This document shows, piece by piece, positions 1 through 10,227 of a DNA stretch of 64,000 bases. The number at the start of each line of letters is the position of its first letter. Positions within the stretch are counted from its first letter, which is position 1. The notes beneath the pieces are model-generated. The model did no database searches. It had not been told where the DNA came from and saw only the letters and a list, made by a program, of their open reading frames with translations. The DNA comes from Saprospiraceae bacterium (lineage in GTDB: Bacteria > Bacteroidota > Bacteroidia > Chitinophagales > Saprospiraceae), in assembly GCA_019638385.1 (NCBI GenBank), contig JAHBTW010000001.1, positions 62,001-126,000 on the forward strand. Reading direction: 5' to 3'. Made by a program: the position numbers and the translations under genes.

Positions 1-3000
1 GTCAATTCCGACGCAGCCACATTGACGGTAGAAGGTCCGGTGACGATCAACCTACATCCGGTCAACGAAACAGAATGTGCAGGCAATGCTACCAGCTTCA
101 CAGTGACAGCCGCCAATGCAGGCGGCGGCGCCCTGGCCTACCAATGGCAAGTGAGTACCGATGGCGGTACCAACTGGACGAACCTGACCAATGCAGGCGT
201 GTATAGCGGCACAACAACCGCCACGCTCAGCATCAGCGACGTTACAGGGCTAAATACTTATCAATACCGCGCGGCAGTCAGCACCGCAGAATGTGCGGCA
301 GTAAATTCTGATGCAGCCACTCTGACCGTAGAAGGCGGCCTGACGATCAATACCCAGCCTTCCAATGCGAATGAATGCAGCGGCGGCAGCGCCGGCTTCA
401 CCGTGACGGCTTCGGCAACGGGAACCATCCTGTACCAGTGGCAAGTGAGCACCGACGGCGGTACCAACTGGACCGACCTGACCGACGCGGGCGTGTACAG
501 CGGCTCAACAACGGCGTCCCTCAGCATCAGCGATGTTACGGGACTCAACAGCCGGCAATACCGCGTGCAAATCAGCACGGCGACTTGCTCTGCACTCAAC
601 TCCAACTCCGCCACCCTTAACGTGGAAGGACCGCTGAGCGTGACCACGCATCCGGCCAACGTCACGGAATGCTCCGGCAACGGTGCCAGTTTCAGTGTGG
701 TGGGAGCCAATGGCGGCGCAGGCACCTTGGTTTACCAATGGCAAGTGAGTACCGACGGCGGTACCAATTGGAATAACGTGGCCGACGCAGGTGTTTACAG
801 CGGCGCAACCACGGCCAACCTAGCCATCAGCAATGTAGCCGGACTTGGCGGCAATCAATACCGCGCGCAGATCAGCACAGCAGAATGCGCAGCCGTCAAC
901 TCCAATGCAGCCACTCTTACGGTGGAAGGCCCTGTGATGATAGATACCCACCCGGCAGCGGTTGTGGAGTGTGTGGGCAATGGCGCCGGCTTTACCGTAG
1001 CGGCCAGTAACGGCGGCAGCGGGACCCTCGCTTACCAATGGCAGGTGAGCACCGACGGCGGTACTACTTGGGTGAATGTGACCAATGGCGGTGTGTTCAG
1101 CGGCGCCACAACGGCCACGCTGAACATCACTGATGTAGTAGGCTTGAGTGGTAACCAATACCGCGCAGCAGTCTCCACCGCAACATGCGCAGCAGTCAAC
1201 TCCAATGGAGCGCTGCTGACGGCGGAAGGCCCGATTACCATAACTACTCAGCCTGCGAATGCCACAGTGTGTGCAACAGGCGGCGTCAACTTCACGGCAG
1301 GAGCTACCAATGCCGGCGCCGGCGCCTTGACCTACCAATGGCAGGTTTCCACCAATGCAGGAGGCTCCTGGACCGACTTAAGTGATGCCGGTGTTTACAG
1401 CGGCGCCACCACGACCACATTAGCCATCAGTGATGCAACCGGCCTGGGCAACAATTGGTATCGCATGCAGGCAAGCTCTGCTGAATGTGCAGCGGTCAAT
1501 TCCAATGCAGGCATCCTGACGGTAGAGGGTCCGATTACCATAACCACACAACCCGTGAGCAGTACGCAGTGCAGCGGCAACAGCGCCAACTTTACAGTGG
1601 CAGCTTCCAACAGCGGTTCAGGTTCTCTGTTGTACCAATGGCAGATCAGCACCGATGGCGGCAGCAACTGGACGAACCTGAGCAACGGCGCACCGTACAG
1701 CGGCGTTACGACCACCACATTAGCCATTAGCAATGTAGCGGGTCTGAACACCTACCAATATCGCGCACAAGTGAGCACGGCCAATTGCGCGGCAGTTGCT
1801 TCCAATGTAGCTATACTGACGGTAGAGAGCGGCCTCACCATTGATGTGCAACCGGCCGACGACACCGATTGTATTGGAAATCCGGCCAGCTTTACCGTAG
1901 CGGCTTCGGCAACGGGCACGATCATTTACCAATGGCAGGTGAGCACCGATGGCGGTACGAGCTGGAGCAACATCTCCAACGGCGGTATTTTCAGCGGCGC
2001 GACTTCGGCTACTTTGAACATCAGCAATAATTCCGGCCTGAACGGCCATCAATACCGTGTTTTGGTGAGCACCTCCACCTGTTCTGCATTGACTTCTGAT
2101 GCAGCCACCCTGAACGTGGAAGGTCCTTTGTCCATTTCCACCCAGCCGACCGGCGTCACGCAATGCGCCGGTAGTAGCGCGAATTTCTCCGTAACAGGCG
2201 CCAATGCCGGCGCCGGCACGTTGGTTTATCAATGGCAAGTGAGCACCGACAACGGCGCTACCTGGAACAACGTAAGTGATGGCGCTCCGTACAGCGGCGT
2301 TACCACGGCTACGCTGGCCATTAGCAATGTGGCAGGGTTGGGCAACTACCGCTACCGCGTACAGGTCGGCACGGCCAATTGCGCAGCAGTGACGTCCAAT
2401 TCAGCTACCCTGACAGTGGAAGGGCCCATTACCATTACCACACAGCCGACGAGCGCCACCGTATGTTCGGGCAACGCGGTCAATTTTACCACTGCGGCTA
2501 CCAACGCGGGCGCAGGGGCTTTGGCTTACCAATGGCAAGTGAGCACCGACAACGGCGCTACCTGGAACAACGTAACCAACGGCGGCGTGTATAGCGGCGC
2601 TACGACGGTAAGTTTGGCCATCAGCAATGTGGCAGGACTGGGTGACGCCTTGTATCGGGCATCGGTCACTACGGGCGCTTGTGCGGCGGTAGCTACCAAT
2701 GCAGCAACGCTCACAGTAGAAGGGCCTATAACCATCACTACACAGCCGTCGGATGAAACGGTGTGCTCCGGTAGCGGTACCTCCTTTACCGTAGCGGCTG
2801 CCAACGCAGGCGCCGGTACGTTGGTTTACCAATGGCAAATAAGCACCGACAACGGCGCTACCTGGAACAACGTAACCAACGGCGGCGTGTACAGCGGCGC
2901 AACAACAACCACGCTCGACATCAGCAACGTGGCAGGGCTTGGCAATCGCCGGTACCGTGCCCTCGTCAGCACAGCCAACTGCACAGCCGTTCAGTCGGGT

Positions 3001-5100
3001 GCAGCAATACTGACGGTAGAAGGTCCGCTTAGTTTCTCTGTGCATCCTTCCAACGTGACGGAATGTGCAGGCAGCGGCACGAGTTTCACGGCTACGGCTA
3101 CGAATAGCGGCGCTGGCACTTTGGCGTACCAATGGCAAATCAGTACCGACAACGGCGTCACTTGGAACAACGTAACCGACGGCGCTCCGTACAGCGGCGC
3201 AAGCACCTCAACGTTGAGCATCAGCGACGTAACCGGGTTGCACGATTATCAATATCGCGTACAAGCGAGCACGGGAACCTGTGCAAGCGTATCTTCCAAT
3301 GCAGCCACGCTGACGGAGGAAAGCGCGCCGACGATTAATACACAACCTGCCGACGCCGATGTGTGCAGCGGTGGAGCGGCGAGCTTCAGTGTAGCTGCCA
3401 CCGGCATGGGTACGATTTTGTATCAATGGCAGGTCAGCACAGATGGCGGCACGTCCTGGAACAACGTTTCCAATGCAGGCGTCTATAGCGGCGCCACGAC
3501 TGCTACGCTCAGTATTAGCAATAGCGCCACTCTTAATGGCAATCAGTACCGCGTGCAGTTGAGCACTTCCACCTGTGCCGCATCCAATTCGGATGCAGCC
3601 ACGCTGAACGTGGAAGGCCCGATCGCCATTACCACACAACCGGTCAGTGAAACCGAATGCTCCGGTAATGCTACGAGCTTCACGGTGGCAGCTACCAATG
3701 GCGGCGCGGGTACTTTGGCTTACCAATGGCAGGTGAGTACCGACAACGGCGCTACATGGACGGACGTAACAAACGGAGCGCCTTACAGCGGCGCTACCAC
3801 TACGGCACTGGCTATCAGTAATGTGGCCGGCCTTGACGGCAATCAATACCGCGTACAAATGAGTACGACCCATTGTGCTGCTGTTATTTCCGATGCCGCT
3901 ACGCTTACGGAAGAAGGCCCGATTTCGATTGTGACACAGCCGGACGATGTTACGTTGTGCAGTGGCGGCGGCACGAGTTTCACAGTGGCAGCAACGAATG
4001 CCAATTCCGGCGCGCTGCTTTACCAATGGGAAGTGAGTACCGATAACGGCGCTACCTGGACGGACGTAACAAACGGAGCGCCTTACAGCGGCGCAACGAC
4101 TGCTTCGCTGACCATCAGTGATGTAGCGGGCCTTGGCGGCAATCAATACCGCTTGCAAGTGAGTACGGCAACATGTACAGCCATCGCTTCCGACGCGGCA
4201 ACACTCACAGTGGAAGGTCCGCTTTCCATTTCGGCGCAGCCGGATAATGTCGCAACTTGCAGCGGCGAGCCTGCATTCTTTACCGTGATGGCAGACAATC
4301 CGGGCGCGGGCACATTGGCATACCAGTGGCGAGTGAGCACCGATAACGGCGCTACCTGGACGGATGTCAGCGACGCCGGTGTTTACAGCGGCGCAACGAC
4401 CAACCTCTTGTCTATCAGCAATCCTGCAGGACTGGGAGGCAACCTCTATCATGTTGTCATCAACACAGGCGCTTGCGCTGATGTGACTTCTGATAATGTG
4501 GAGCTGACGGTGGAAGGCCCGCTGAATATTACCACACAACCCGCCAATGCAACGATTTGTAGCGGTATGGGCACCAACTTCAGTGTTGTGGTTTCCAACG
4601 GCGGTTCTGGAACCGTAATATACCTATGGCAGGAAAGCAGTGATGGCGGCGCTACCTGGGGCAACCTGAGCGACGCCGGTGTTTACAGCGGCACGACAAC
4701 GGCCACTTTGAGCATCAGCGACGTGGCCGGCCTGTCAGGCCGCAGATATCGTGTGGCGGTTTCTACAAGCGCATGTCAGGCTCAAAACTCTGCACAAGCC
4801 ATCCTCACGGTAGAAGGTCCGATCGCAATTAATACCGATCCGGTGAATGTGACGGTTTGCCCCGGCAATCCGACTTCCTTCTCTGTTGCGGCTTCCAATG
4901 GCGGCAGCGGTATACTGCTTTACCAATGGGAGATCAGCACCGATGGCGGCACGACCTGGAATACCCTGAGCAATGGAGGCGTGTACGCCAATGCAACGAC
5001 TTCCACGCTTAACATTTCCAATGCTACCGGTCTGAATGGACATCAGTATCGCGCAGTGGTCAGCACGAGCGTTTGTGCGGCTGTGACTTCGGCTGCGGCG
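1..5100 (+). repeat. 17 in-frame Ig-like tandem repeats, 294-300 bp each
   Basis: The TACCAATGGCAA-type core recurs at about 139, 433, 733, 1033, 1333, 1633, 1927, 2227, 2527, 2827, 3127, 3421, 3721, 4021, 4321, 4621 and 4921. Spacing is 300 bp, or 294 bp where two codons are missing. The units are diverged, so this is an old array. Each repeat carries two conserved cysteines, one near its start (for example TECAGN) and one near its end (TAECAAV). Confidence 0.9.
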
Positions 5101-8100
5101 ACCTTATCCTTAGACATGGCATCGCCGACGGCCAATGCAGGCAGTGATGAAGTGATCTGCGGCAACGGCGCCCCGTTCAATCTGGCTAATTCCGATACGC
5201 CGCCGAGTTTCACCAACGGCAATGTCGTTTGGTCAACCAATGGAACAGGCACATTCAATAATGCCAACCTGATCCATCCGATTTATACGCCAAGCGCGGC
5301 CGATTTGGCGAATAGCAGCGTAACGCTGACGTTAGTCGTCACCGGCACGGGCATGTGCGCATTTGGTGCAGCCAATGACTTCATGATCTTGTATTTTGAT
5401 TTGAACAATACGCCGAATGCCAACGCAGGCAGCGATGAGACCGTTTGTGTCAATATTCCGGCATACGACCTGAGCACTTCCACCGTGCCGCCTGTAGCAG
5501 GCAACGGCAATATAATTTGGGTTACCTCCGGCACCGGCACATTCGACAATGCCAATGCTTTGCACCCAATCTATACGCCAAGCGCGATGGATAAAGCCAA
5601 TGGCAGCGTAACCCTGACAATGTCCGTCACCGGCAATGCAGGCGCCTGCATAGGCACATTGAATGCAGACGGAATGGTGTTGAGCTTTAGCGCTGCATTG
5701 AACATTACTTCGGCGGTTTGGTCGGCAGACACGTCCATCTGCGCGGGAAGCACTGCGGGTATCCGACTGACCATAGTGGGCGGCACAGGCCCGTACGACA
5801 TTGAGTGGACGGACGGCATCAACAGCTTTACACAAAACAATTACGTCAGCGGTACGCCGATTAACGTCACGCCTTTGAGTACTACAACCTATACGCTCAC
5901 CGGCCTTACTGATGCCCGCGCTTGTCCGGGAGTCGGTATCCTCGGCGATCAGGTGGTTGTAACGGTTAACCCATTGCCGTACGTAGCGAATCTGGCAGCA
6001 AGCGCGGCAGACATCTGTCTCGGCGAAAATGCACAGATCACGATCACGGGCTTAGCCGACGGGCCATACACCATTGTATATAACCTCGCAGCACCCAACG
6101 CGGCTACCGGCCTCATGGGCATGGTGACGATGAGCGGCGGTACGGGCATCATGACGGTTCCTGCGGCTCAATTGGCCAATGCAGCCACTCCGCAAACGCT
6201 TACGATTACCAACCTGATAGATGTAAACGGCTGTTCGCCTGCTGCGGCGCTGAATACGACGGCTAACTTTGACGTACACGCACTGCCCGATGTGAGCAAT
6301 CTCGCCGCAAGCGCCGGCGACATCTGCCTCGGCGAAGACGGCACGGTAACAGTTACGGGCCTGGCCGACGGCGCCTACACCATCACCTACGATCTGGATG
6401 CGCCGAACGCGGCGACCGGTCTGACGGGTATGGTGACGAGCAGCGGCGGCACGGGCGAACTGACGATACCGGCGGCAAATCTTACCAACGTGACGGCTAC
6501 TCAAACAGTGACCATCACGAGTGTGGAAGACGCCAACGGCTGCGCGCCTGCATCGGCACTGGCAACGACGGCTGATTTTGCAATCAACGGCTTGCCGGAT
6601 GTAACGAACTTAGACGCCAGCGCTATAGACATCTGCCTCGGCGAAGACGGCACGGTGACAGTTACGGGTCTGGCCGACGGTACTTACACCATTACTTACG
6701 ATCTGGATGCGCCCAACGCGGCGACCGATCTGACAGGTATGGTGACGAGCAGCGGCGGCACGGGCGAACTGACGATACCGGCGGCGAATCTTACCAATAC
6801 AACTGCCACGCAAACCGTGACCATCACGAGCGTAGAAGATGCCAACGGTTGCGCGCCTGCATCGGCACTGAGCACAACGGCTGATTTTGAAATCAACGGT
6901 CTGCCGGATGTGAGCAACCTCGCAGCGAGCGCTATTGACATTTGCCTCGGCGAAGACGGCACGGTGACAGTTACGGGCCTGGCCGACGGCGCCTACACCA
7001 TCACCTACGATCTGGCAGCGCCCAACGCGGCGACCGGTCTGACGGGCATGGTGACGAGCAGCGGCGGCACAGGCAATTTGACGATACCGGCTGCGAATCT
7101 GACGGCTGCTGCACCGGTACAATTGGTAACGATCACCATTGTAGAGGATGCCAACGGCTGTGCGCCGAGTATGCTGTTGAGCGTGGACGCCACCTTCGCA
7201 GCAAATGCGTTGCCGGATGTGACGAACTTGAGCGCGACCGCAGCCGATATTTGTATCGGAGCCGATGGTGTTGTTGAAATCAGCGGTCTGGCCGACGGTA
7301 CTTACACCATCACTTACGATTTGGATGCGCCCAACGCGGCGACCGGTCTGACAGGCATGGTGACGAGCAGCGGCGGCACGGGCGAACTGACGATACCGGC
7401 GGCAAATCTTACCAATACAACTGCCACGCAAACCGTGACCATCACGAGTGTGGAAGACGCCAACGGTTGCGCGCCTGCATCGGCACTGAGCACAACGGCT
7501 GATTTTGCAATCAACGGTCTGCCGGATGTGAGCAACCTCGCAGCGAGCGCCATTGACATTTGTCTCGGCGAAGACGGCACGGTGACAGTTACGGGTCTGG
7601 CCGACGGCGCCTACACCATCACCTATGATCTGGCAGCGCCCAACGCGGCGACCGGTCTGACGGGCATGGTGACGAGCAGCGGCGGCACGGGCGAACTGAC
7701 GATACCGGCGGCAAATCTTACCAATACAACTGCCACGCAAACCGTGACCATCACGAGTGTGGAAGACGCTAACGGTTGCGCGCCTGCATCGGCACTGAGC
7801 ACAACGGCTGATTTTGCAATCAACGGCTTGCCGGATGTAACGAATCTTGCGGCGAGCGCTATTGACATCTGCCTCGGCGAAGACGGCACGGTGACGGTTA
7901 CAGGCTTAGCCGACGGTACTTATACTATTACTTACGATCTGGCAGCGCCCAACGCGGCGACCGGTCTGACGGGTATGGTGACGAGCAGCGGCGGCACGGG
8001 CGAACTGACGATAGCTGCGGCGAATCTTACCAATACAACTGCCACGCAAACCGTGACCATCACGAGCGTGGAAGACGCTAACGGTTGCGCGCCGGCATCG

Positions 8101-9261
8101 GCACTGAGCACGATGGCTGATTTTGTAATCAACGGCTTGCCGGATGTGACGAACCTTGCGGCGAGCGCGGGAGACGTATGTCCCACTACTGACGATGCAG
8201 AAGTGACGATCAGCGGCCTGGCGGATGGCGTTTACACCATCACTTACGATCTGGATGCGCCCAACGCGGCCACCGGCCTGACGGGTATGGTGACGGTGAG
8301 CGGCGGCACGGGGATACTGACCATTCCGGGTGCAAGCCTGAGCAACCTGACGGCGGCCCAAACGGTGACCATTACTGGCGTACAGGATGCGAACGGCTGT
8401 CAGTCGGGGGCAGTTGCAAACACGTCGGCGACATTTGCGTTGGCCTGCGATATCTACTTTGCCGGCAAAGTATTCCTCAGCGGTCCGTATGTTGACTTCT
8501 TGGGATTGATGCACGACAGTTTGCGCCAAATGGGGCTCATCCCGCTCAATCAGCCCTACAATGCCCTTACAGATTTCAACTATTCGGGCACAGAGACGGT
8601 AACTCCTGCCGTATTGGCGGTTACCGGCGTGAATGCCATTGTGGACTGGGTGTTGGTGGAATTGCGGGATAAGACAAATCCAGCGATGATTTTGTACCGC
8701 CGCGCGGGTTTGGTACAACGCGATGGAGACATTGTGGACTTAGACGGCGTCTCACCGATCGCCTTCTATGGAGCGCCTCAGGGTGATTATCATGTAGCGG
8801 TGCGCCATCGCAACCACCTCGGAGTGATGACCTCCGCAGCCATACCCTTTGGCCTGAGCATTGTGTCAGTTGATTTCACGGTAAACACAACGGCCAACTA
8901 CCAGTTGAGCGGTTTGGGCAGTTCGGCCCACGCACAACGAACCAGATTTGACGGGAAGCGGGCGCTTTGGGCCGGCAACCTGTCGAATGCAGCCGGCACC
9001 GGAAACCGCATTATTTATCAGGGCGGTAACGCCGAGCCGGAGGCAGCATTCTTTACCGTAATTCTGGATCCGCTCAATACCTCCTTCCTATCGAACCACA
9101 TCTCGGTATTCTATCACCGTTGTGACGGCAATATGGACGGGCGGGTGATCTATCAGGGCGCCAATTCTGACGAGGATGTAGTCTTCTTCTCTGTGTTGCT
9201 CTACCCGGACAATACCGCTGCATTGCCCAACTACACCATGTTTGAGCAGATACCGCACTAA
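1..9261 (+). CDS. Giant secreted repeat protein, 5' end outside window
   Basis: The reading frame is open from base 1: the codons before the first possible start (TTG at 22) already read as the same repeat seen downstream, so the gene begins upstream of the window. The visible 3086 residues hold 17 Ig-like repeats of about 100 residues (core YQWQVSTDGG, a YSGATTATL strand, a closing TLTVEGP). Next come two PKD-like units with a NAGSDE motif, then 8 repeats of about 103 residues starting LPDVSNLAASA. The last 230 residues contain two similar half-units with IYQG and a D-x-N-x-D-G loop (CDGNMDGRVIYQG), which looks like a duplicated dockerin-type calcium fold. No T9SS type A sorting domain is visible at the end, so the export route is unclear. 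The likely role is a surface adhesin or matrix protein, inferred from architecture only. A hairpin follows the stop. Confidence 0.9.
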   Translation, partial: VNSDAATLTVEGPVTINLHPVNETECAGNATSFTVTAANAGGGALAYQWQVSTDGGTNWTNLTNAGVYSGTTTATLSISDVTGLNTYQYRAAVSTAECAAVNSDAATLTVEGGLTINTQPSNANECSGGSAGFTVTASATGTILYQWQVSTDGGTNWTDLTDAGVYSGSTTASLSISDVTGLNSRQYRVQISTATCSALNSNSATLNVEGPLSVTTHPANVTECSGNGASFSVVGANGGAGTLVYQWQVSTDGGTNWNNVADAGVYSGATTANLAISNVAGLGGNQYRAQISTAECAAVNSNAATLTVEGPVMIDTHPAAVVECVGNGAGFTVAASNGGSGTLAYQWQVSTDGGTTWVNVTNGGVFSGATTATLNITDVVGLSGNQYRAAVSTATCAAVNSNGALLTAEGPITITTQPANATVCATGGVNFTAGATNAGAGALTYQWQVSTNAGGSWTDLSDAGVYSGATTTTLAISDATGLGNNWYRMQASSAECAAVNSNAGILTVEGPITITTQPVSSTQCSGNSANFTVAASNSGSGSLLYQWQISTDGGSNWTNLSNGAPYSGVTTTTLAISNVAGLNTYQYRAQVSTANCAAVASNVAILTVESGLTIDVQPADDTDCIGNPASFTVAASATGTIIYQWQVSTDGGTSWSNISNGGIFSGATSATLNISNNSGLNGHQYRVLVSTSTCSALTSDAATLNVEGPLSISTQPTGVTQCAGSSANFSVTGANAGAGTLVYQWQVSTDNGATWNNVSDGAPYSGVTTATLAISNVAGLGNYRYRVQVGTANCAAVTSNSATLTVEGPITITTQPTSATVCSGNAVNFTTAATNAGAGALAYQWQVSTDNGATWNNVTNGGVYSGATTVSLAISNVAGLGDALYRASVTTGACAAVATNAATLTVEGPITITTQPSDETVCSGSGTSFTVAAANAGAGTLVYQWQISTDNGATWNNVTNGGVYSGATTTTLDISNVAGLGNRRYRALVSTANCTAVQSGAAILTVEGPLSFSVHPSNVTECAGSGTSFTATATNSGAGTLAYQWQISTDNGVTWNNVTDGAPYSGASTSTLSISDVTGLHDYQYRVQASTGTCASVSSNAATLTEESAPTINTQPADADVCSGGAASFSVAATGMGTILYQWQVSTDGGTSWNNVSNAGVYSGATTATLSISNSATLNGNQYRVQLSTSTCAASNSDAATLNVEGPIAITTQPVSETECSGNATSFTVAATNGGAGTLAYQWQVSTDNGATWTDVTNGAPYSGATTTALAISNVAGLDGNQYRVQMSTTHCAAVISDAATLTEEGPISIVTQPDDVTLCSGGGTSFTVAATNANSGALLYQWEVSTDNGATWTDVTNGAPYSGATTASLTISDVAGLGGNQYRLQVSTATCTAIASDAATLTVEGPLSISAQPDNVATCSGEPAFFTVMADNPGAGTLAYQWRVSTDNGATWTDVSDAGVYSGATTNLLSISNPAGLGGNLYHVVINTGACADVTSDNVELTVEGPLNITTQPANATICSGMGTNFSVVVSNGGSGTVIYLWQESSDGGATWGNLSDAGVYSGTTTATLSISDVAGLSGRRYRVAVSTSACQAQNSAQAILTVEGPIAINTDPVNVTVCPGNPTSFSVAASNGGSGILLYQWEISTDGGTTWNTLSNGGVYANATTSTLNISNATGLNGHQYRAVVSTSVCAAVTSAAATLSLDMASPTANAGSDEVICGNGAPFNLANSDTPPSFTNGNVVWSTNGTGTFNNANLIHPIYTPSAADLANSSVTLTLVVTGTGMCAFGAANDFMILYFDLNNTPNANAGSDETVCVNIPAYDLSTSTVPPVAGNGNIIWVTSGTGTFDNANALHPIYTPSAMDKANGSVTLTMSVTGNAGACIGTLNADGMVLSFSAALNITSAVWSADTSICAGSTAGIRLTIVGGTGPYDIEWTDGINSFTQNNYVSGTPINVTPLSTTTYTLTGLTDARACPGVGILGDQVVVTVNPLPYVANLAASAADICLGENAQITITGLADGPYTIVYNLAAPNAATGLMGMVTMSGGTGIMTVPAAQLANAATPQTLTITNLIDVNGCSPAAALNTTANFDVHALPDVSNLAASAGDICLGEDGTVTVTGLADGAYTITYDLDAPNAATGLTGMVTSSGGTGELTIPAANLTNVTATQTVTITSVEDANGCAPASALATTADFAINGLPDVTNLDASAIDICLGEDGTVTVTGLADGTYTITYDLDAPNAATDLTGMVTSSGGTGELTIPAANLTNTTATQTVTITSVEDANGCAPASALSTTADFEINGLPDVSNLAASAIDICLGEDGTVTVTGLADGAYTITYDLAAPNAATGLTGMVTSSGGTGNLTIPAANLTAAAPVQLVTITIVEDANGCAPSMLLSVDATFAANALPDVTNLSATAADICIGADGVVEISGLADGTYTITYDLDAPNAATGLTGMVTSSGGTGELTIPAANLTNTTATQTVTITSVEDANGCAPASALSTTADFAINGLPDVSNLAASAIDICLGEDGTVTVTGLADGAYTITYDLAAPNAATGLTGMVTSSGGTGELTIPAANLTNTTATQTVTITSVEDANGCAPASALSTTADFAINGLPDVTNLAASAIDICLGEDGTVTVTGLADGTYTITYDLAAPNAATGLTGMVTSSGGTGELTIAAANLTNTTATQTVTITSVEDANGCAPASALSTMADFVINGLPDVTNLAASAGDVCPTTDDAEVTISGLADGVYTITYDLDAPNAATGLTGMVTVSGGTGILTIPGASLSNLTAAQTVTITGVQDANGCQSGAVANTSATFALACDIYFAGKVFLSGPYVDFLGLMHDSLRQMGLIPLNQPYNALTDFNYSGTETVTPAVLAVTGVNAIVDWVLVELRDKTNPAMILYRRAGLVQRDGDIVDLDGVSPIAFYGAPQGDYHVAVRHRNHLGVMTSAAIPFGLSIVSVDFTVNTTANYQLSGLGSSAHAQRTRFDGKRALWAGNLSNAAGTGNRIIYQGGNAEPEAAFFTVILDPLNTSFLSNHISVFYHRCDGNMDGRVIYQGANSDEDVVFFSVLLYPDNTAALPNYTMFEQIPH
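5970..8430 (+). repeat. 8 in-frame tandem repeats of about 306-309 bp
   Basis: Units begin with LP(D/Y)V and contain DICLGEDGTVTVTGLADG, TYDL, GMVTSSGGTG and a closing DANGC. Units 2-4 and 6-7 are nearly identical at DNA level, while units 1, 5 and 8 are diverged. This fits recent local duplication inside an older array. Confidence 0.88.
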
Positions 9262-9271
9262 TGACTGTATG

Positions 9272-9313
9272 CACCTCGCCGGGAGCGGTTGTCGCTTCCC
9301 GGCGGGGTGTTTT
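9272..9313 (+). terminator. Hairpin after the giant repeat gene
   Basis: A GC-rich stem (left arm from 9272, right arm 9294-9309; CGCCGGGAGCG pairing with CGCTTCCCGGCG, with one bulge) starts 10 bases after the stop codon. Four T residues follow. The T tract is short, so termination may be partial and the next genes may be co-transcribed. Confidence 0.6.
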
Positions 9314-9347
9314 CAACTGAATTCTAACACGCAAAAAAAAAGTAATC

Positions 9348-10199
9348 ATGGTAAAACAGGTAAGACATCTCGCACTTTGGCTTGCATTATCGGCTGCGTG
9401 CGCTCCGGCGTTGCAAGCCCAGGTGAAATTCAACCTTTCTCTACTGCCCGATAACCGCACCTACTTAGTCAGCGTACTGCCGGAAACTACCTGGCCGGTT
9501 CCGTTCAACATGGTCGGTTCGGTACAGATTGTCATCAAAAAAGCAGCCGACCGTCCATTTATGGCAGGCGAACTGACCAGCCTCGTACCCAATGTAACAT
9601 GGTGGGACAACACCTATGTGGAAAGCCCGGAATCGGCGCCCGAACATGACTTTGTATGCATTGTGATGAGAGAGCGCGGAGTAAAGGACATCGTGTTCAA
9701 TGCATGGGTGGAAACGCCTTTGTTCACTTTTGTAAATCTGTTTCCCAATTGTGCGGGGCCGCTGGAACTCGTGGAAAACGATGATCCGATGGTGCAGGCG
9801 GTGGTGAATGTTGACCGCATCAATATCACACAAAACATGTCGGTGCTCGGCGCTCAGGGCAATGCCTTTTCGGGGGTATTGAACGGCACGGCAGATTGCA
9901 CGGTAGCCACCAGCGTGGACGACCCGGAATCGCCGGTGAGAAACCTGCGGGTATTTCCTGTACCTGCCGATCTGCGCTTGCAGGTATTTTGGGAAAACAC
10001 CCCCGGAATGGAAGTGGACAAGCTGATCGTGAGCAATGCCGCGGGTCAGGTGCTGGCTGTGCGTAAAGTGGCGGCGATGAGCGGAGAGCAAAATATTGAG
10101 CTGGATATAAAAGACCTGCCGGCAGGCGTCTATTCCGGCGCTTTGCTTGCCGCAAACGGTACCAGACAGGCTTTCCGCTTTATAGTTGTACGGATGTAA
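9348..10199 (+). CDS. Secreted protein with T9SS C-terminal sorting domain
   Basis: 283 residues. An N-terminal signal peptide (hydrophobic LALWLALSAACAPAL, ending near LQAQ) is followed by a beta-rich region of about 165 residues. The C-terminal domain of about 85 residues begins at VRNLRVFPVPADLRL and ends in a short basic tail (FIVVRM), the pattern of the type IX 'Por' sorting domain. The protein should therefore cross the outer membrane by T9SS and be anchored or released. Its middle region resembles the next gene product: both have a PLF(S/T)F strand, a CxG(D/P)L motif and an NI(T/V)-rich strand in the same order. Function is unknown. ATG 9348 was chosen because the signal peptide starts directly there. 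Confidence 0.85.
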   Translation: MVKQVRHLALWLALSAACAPALQAQVKFNLSLLPDNRTYLVSVLPETTWPVPFNMVGSVQIVIKKAADRPFMAGELTSLVPNVTWWDNTYVESPESAPEHDFVCIVMRERGVKDIVFNAWVETPLFTFVNLFPNCAGPLELVENDDPMVQAVVNVDRINITQNMSVLGAQGNAFSGVLNGTADCTVATSVDDPESPVRNLRVFPVPADLRLQVFWENTPGMEVDKLIVSNAAGQVLAVRKVAAMSGEQNIELDIKDLPAGVYSGALLAANGTRQAFRFIVVRM

Positions 10200-10227
10200 T
10201 TTCTTTCACAAAAATAAATCTATTACC

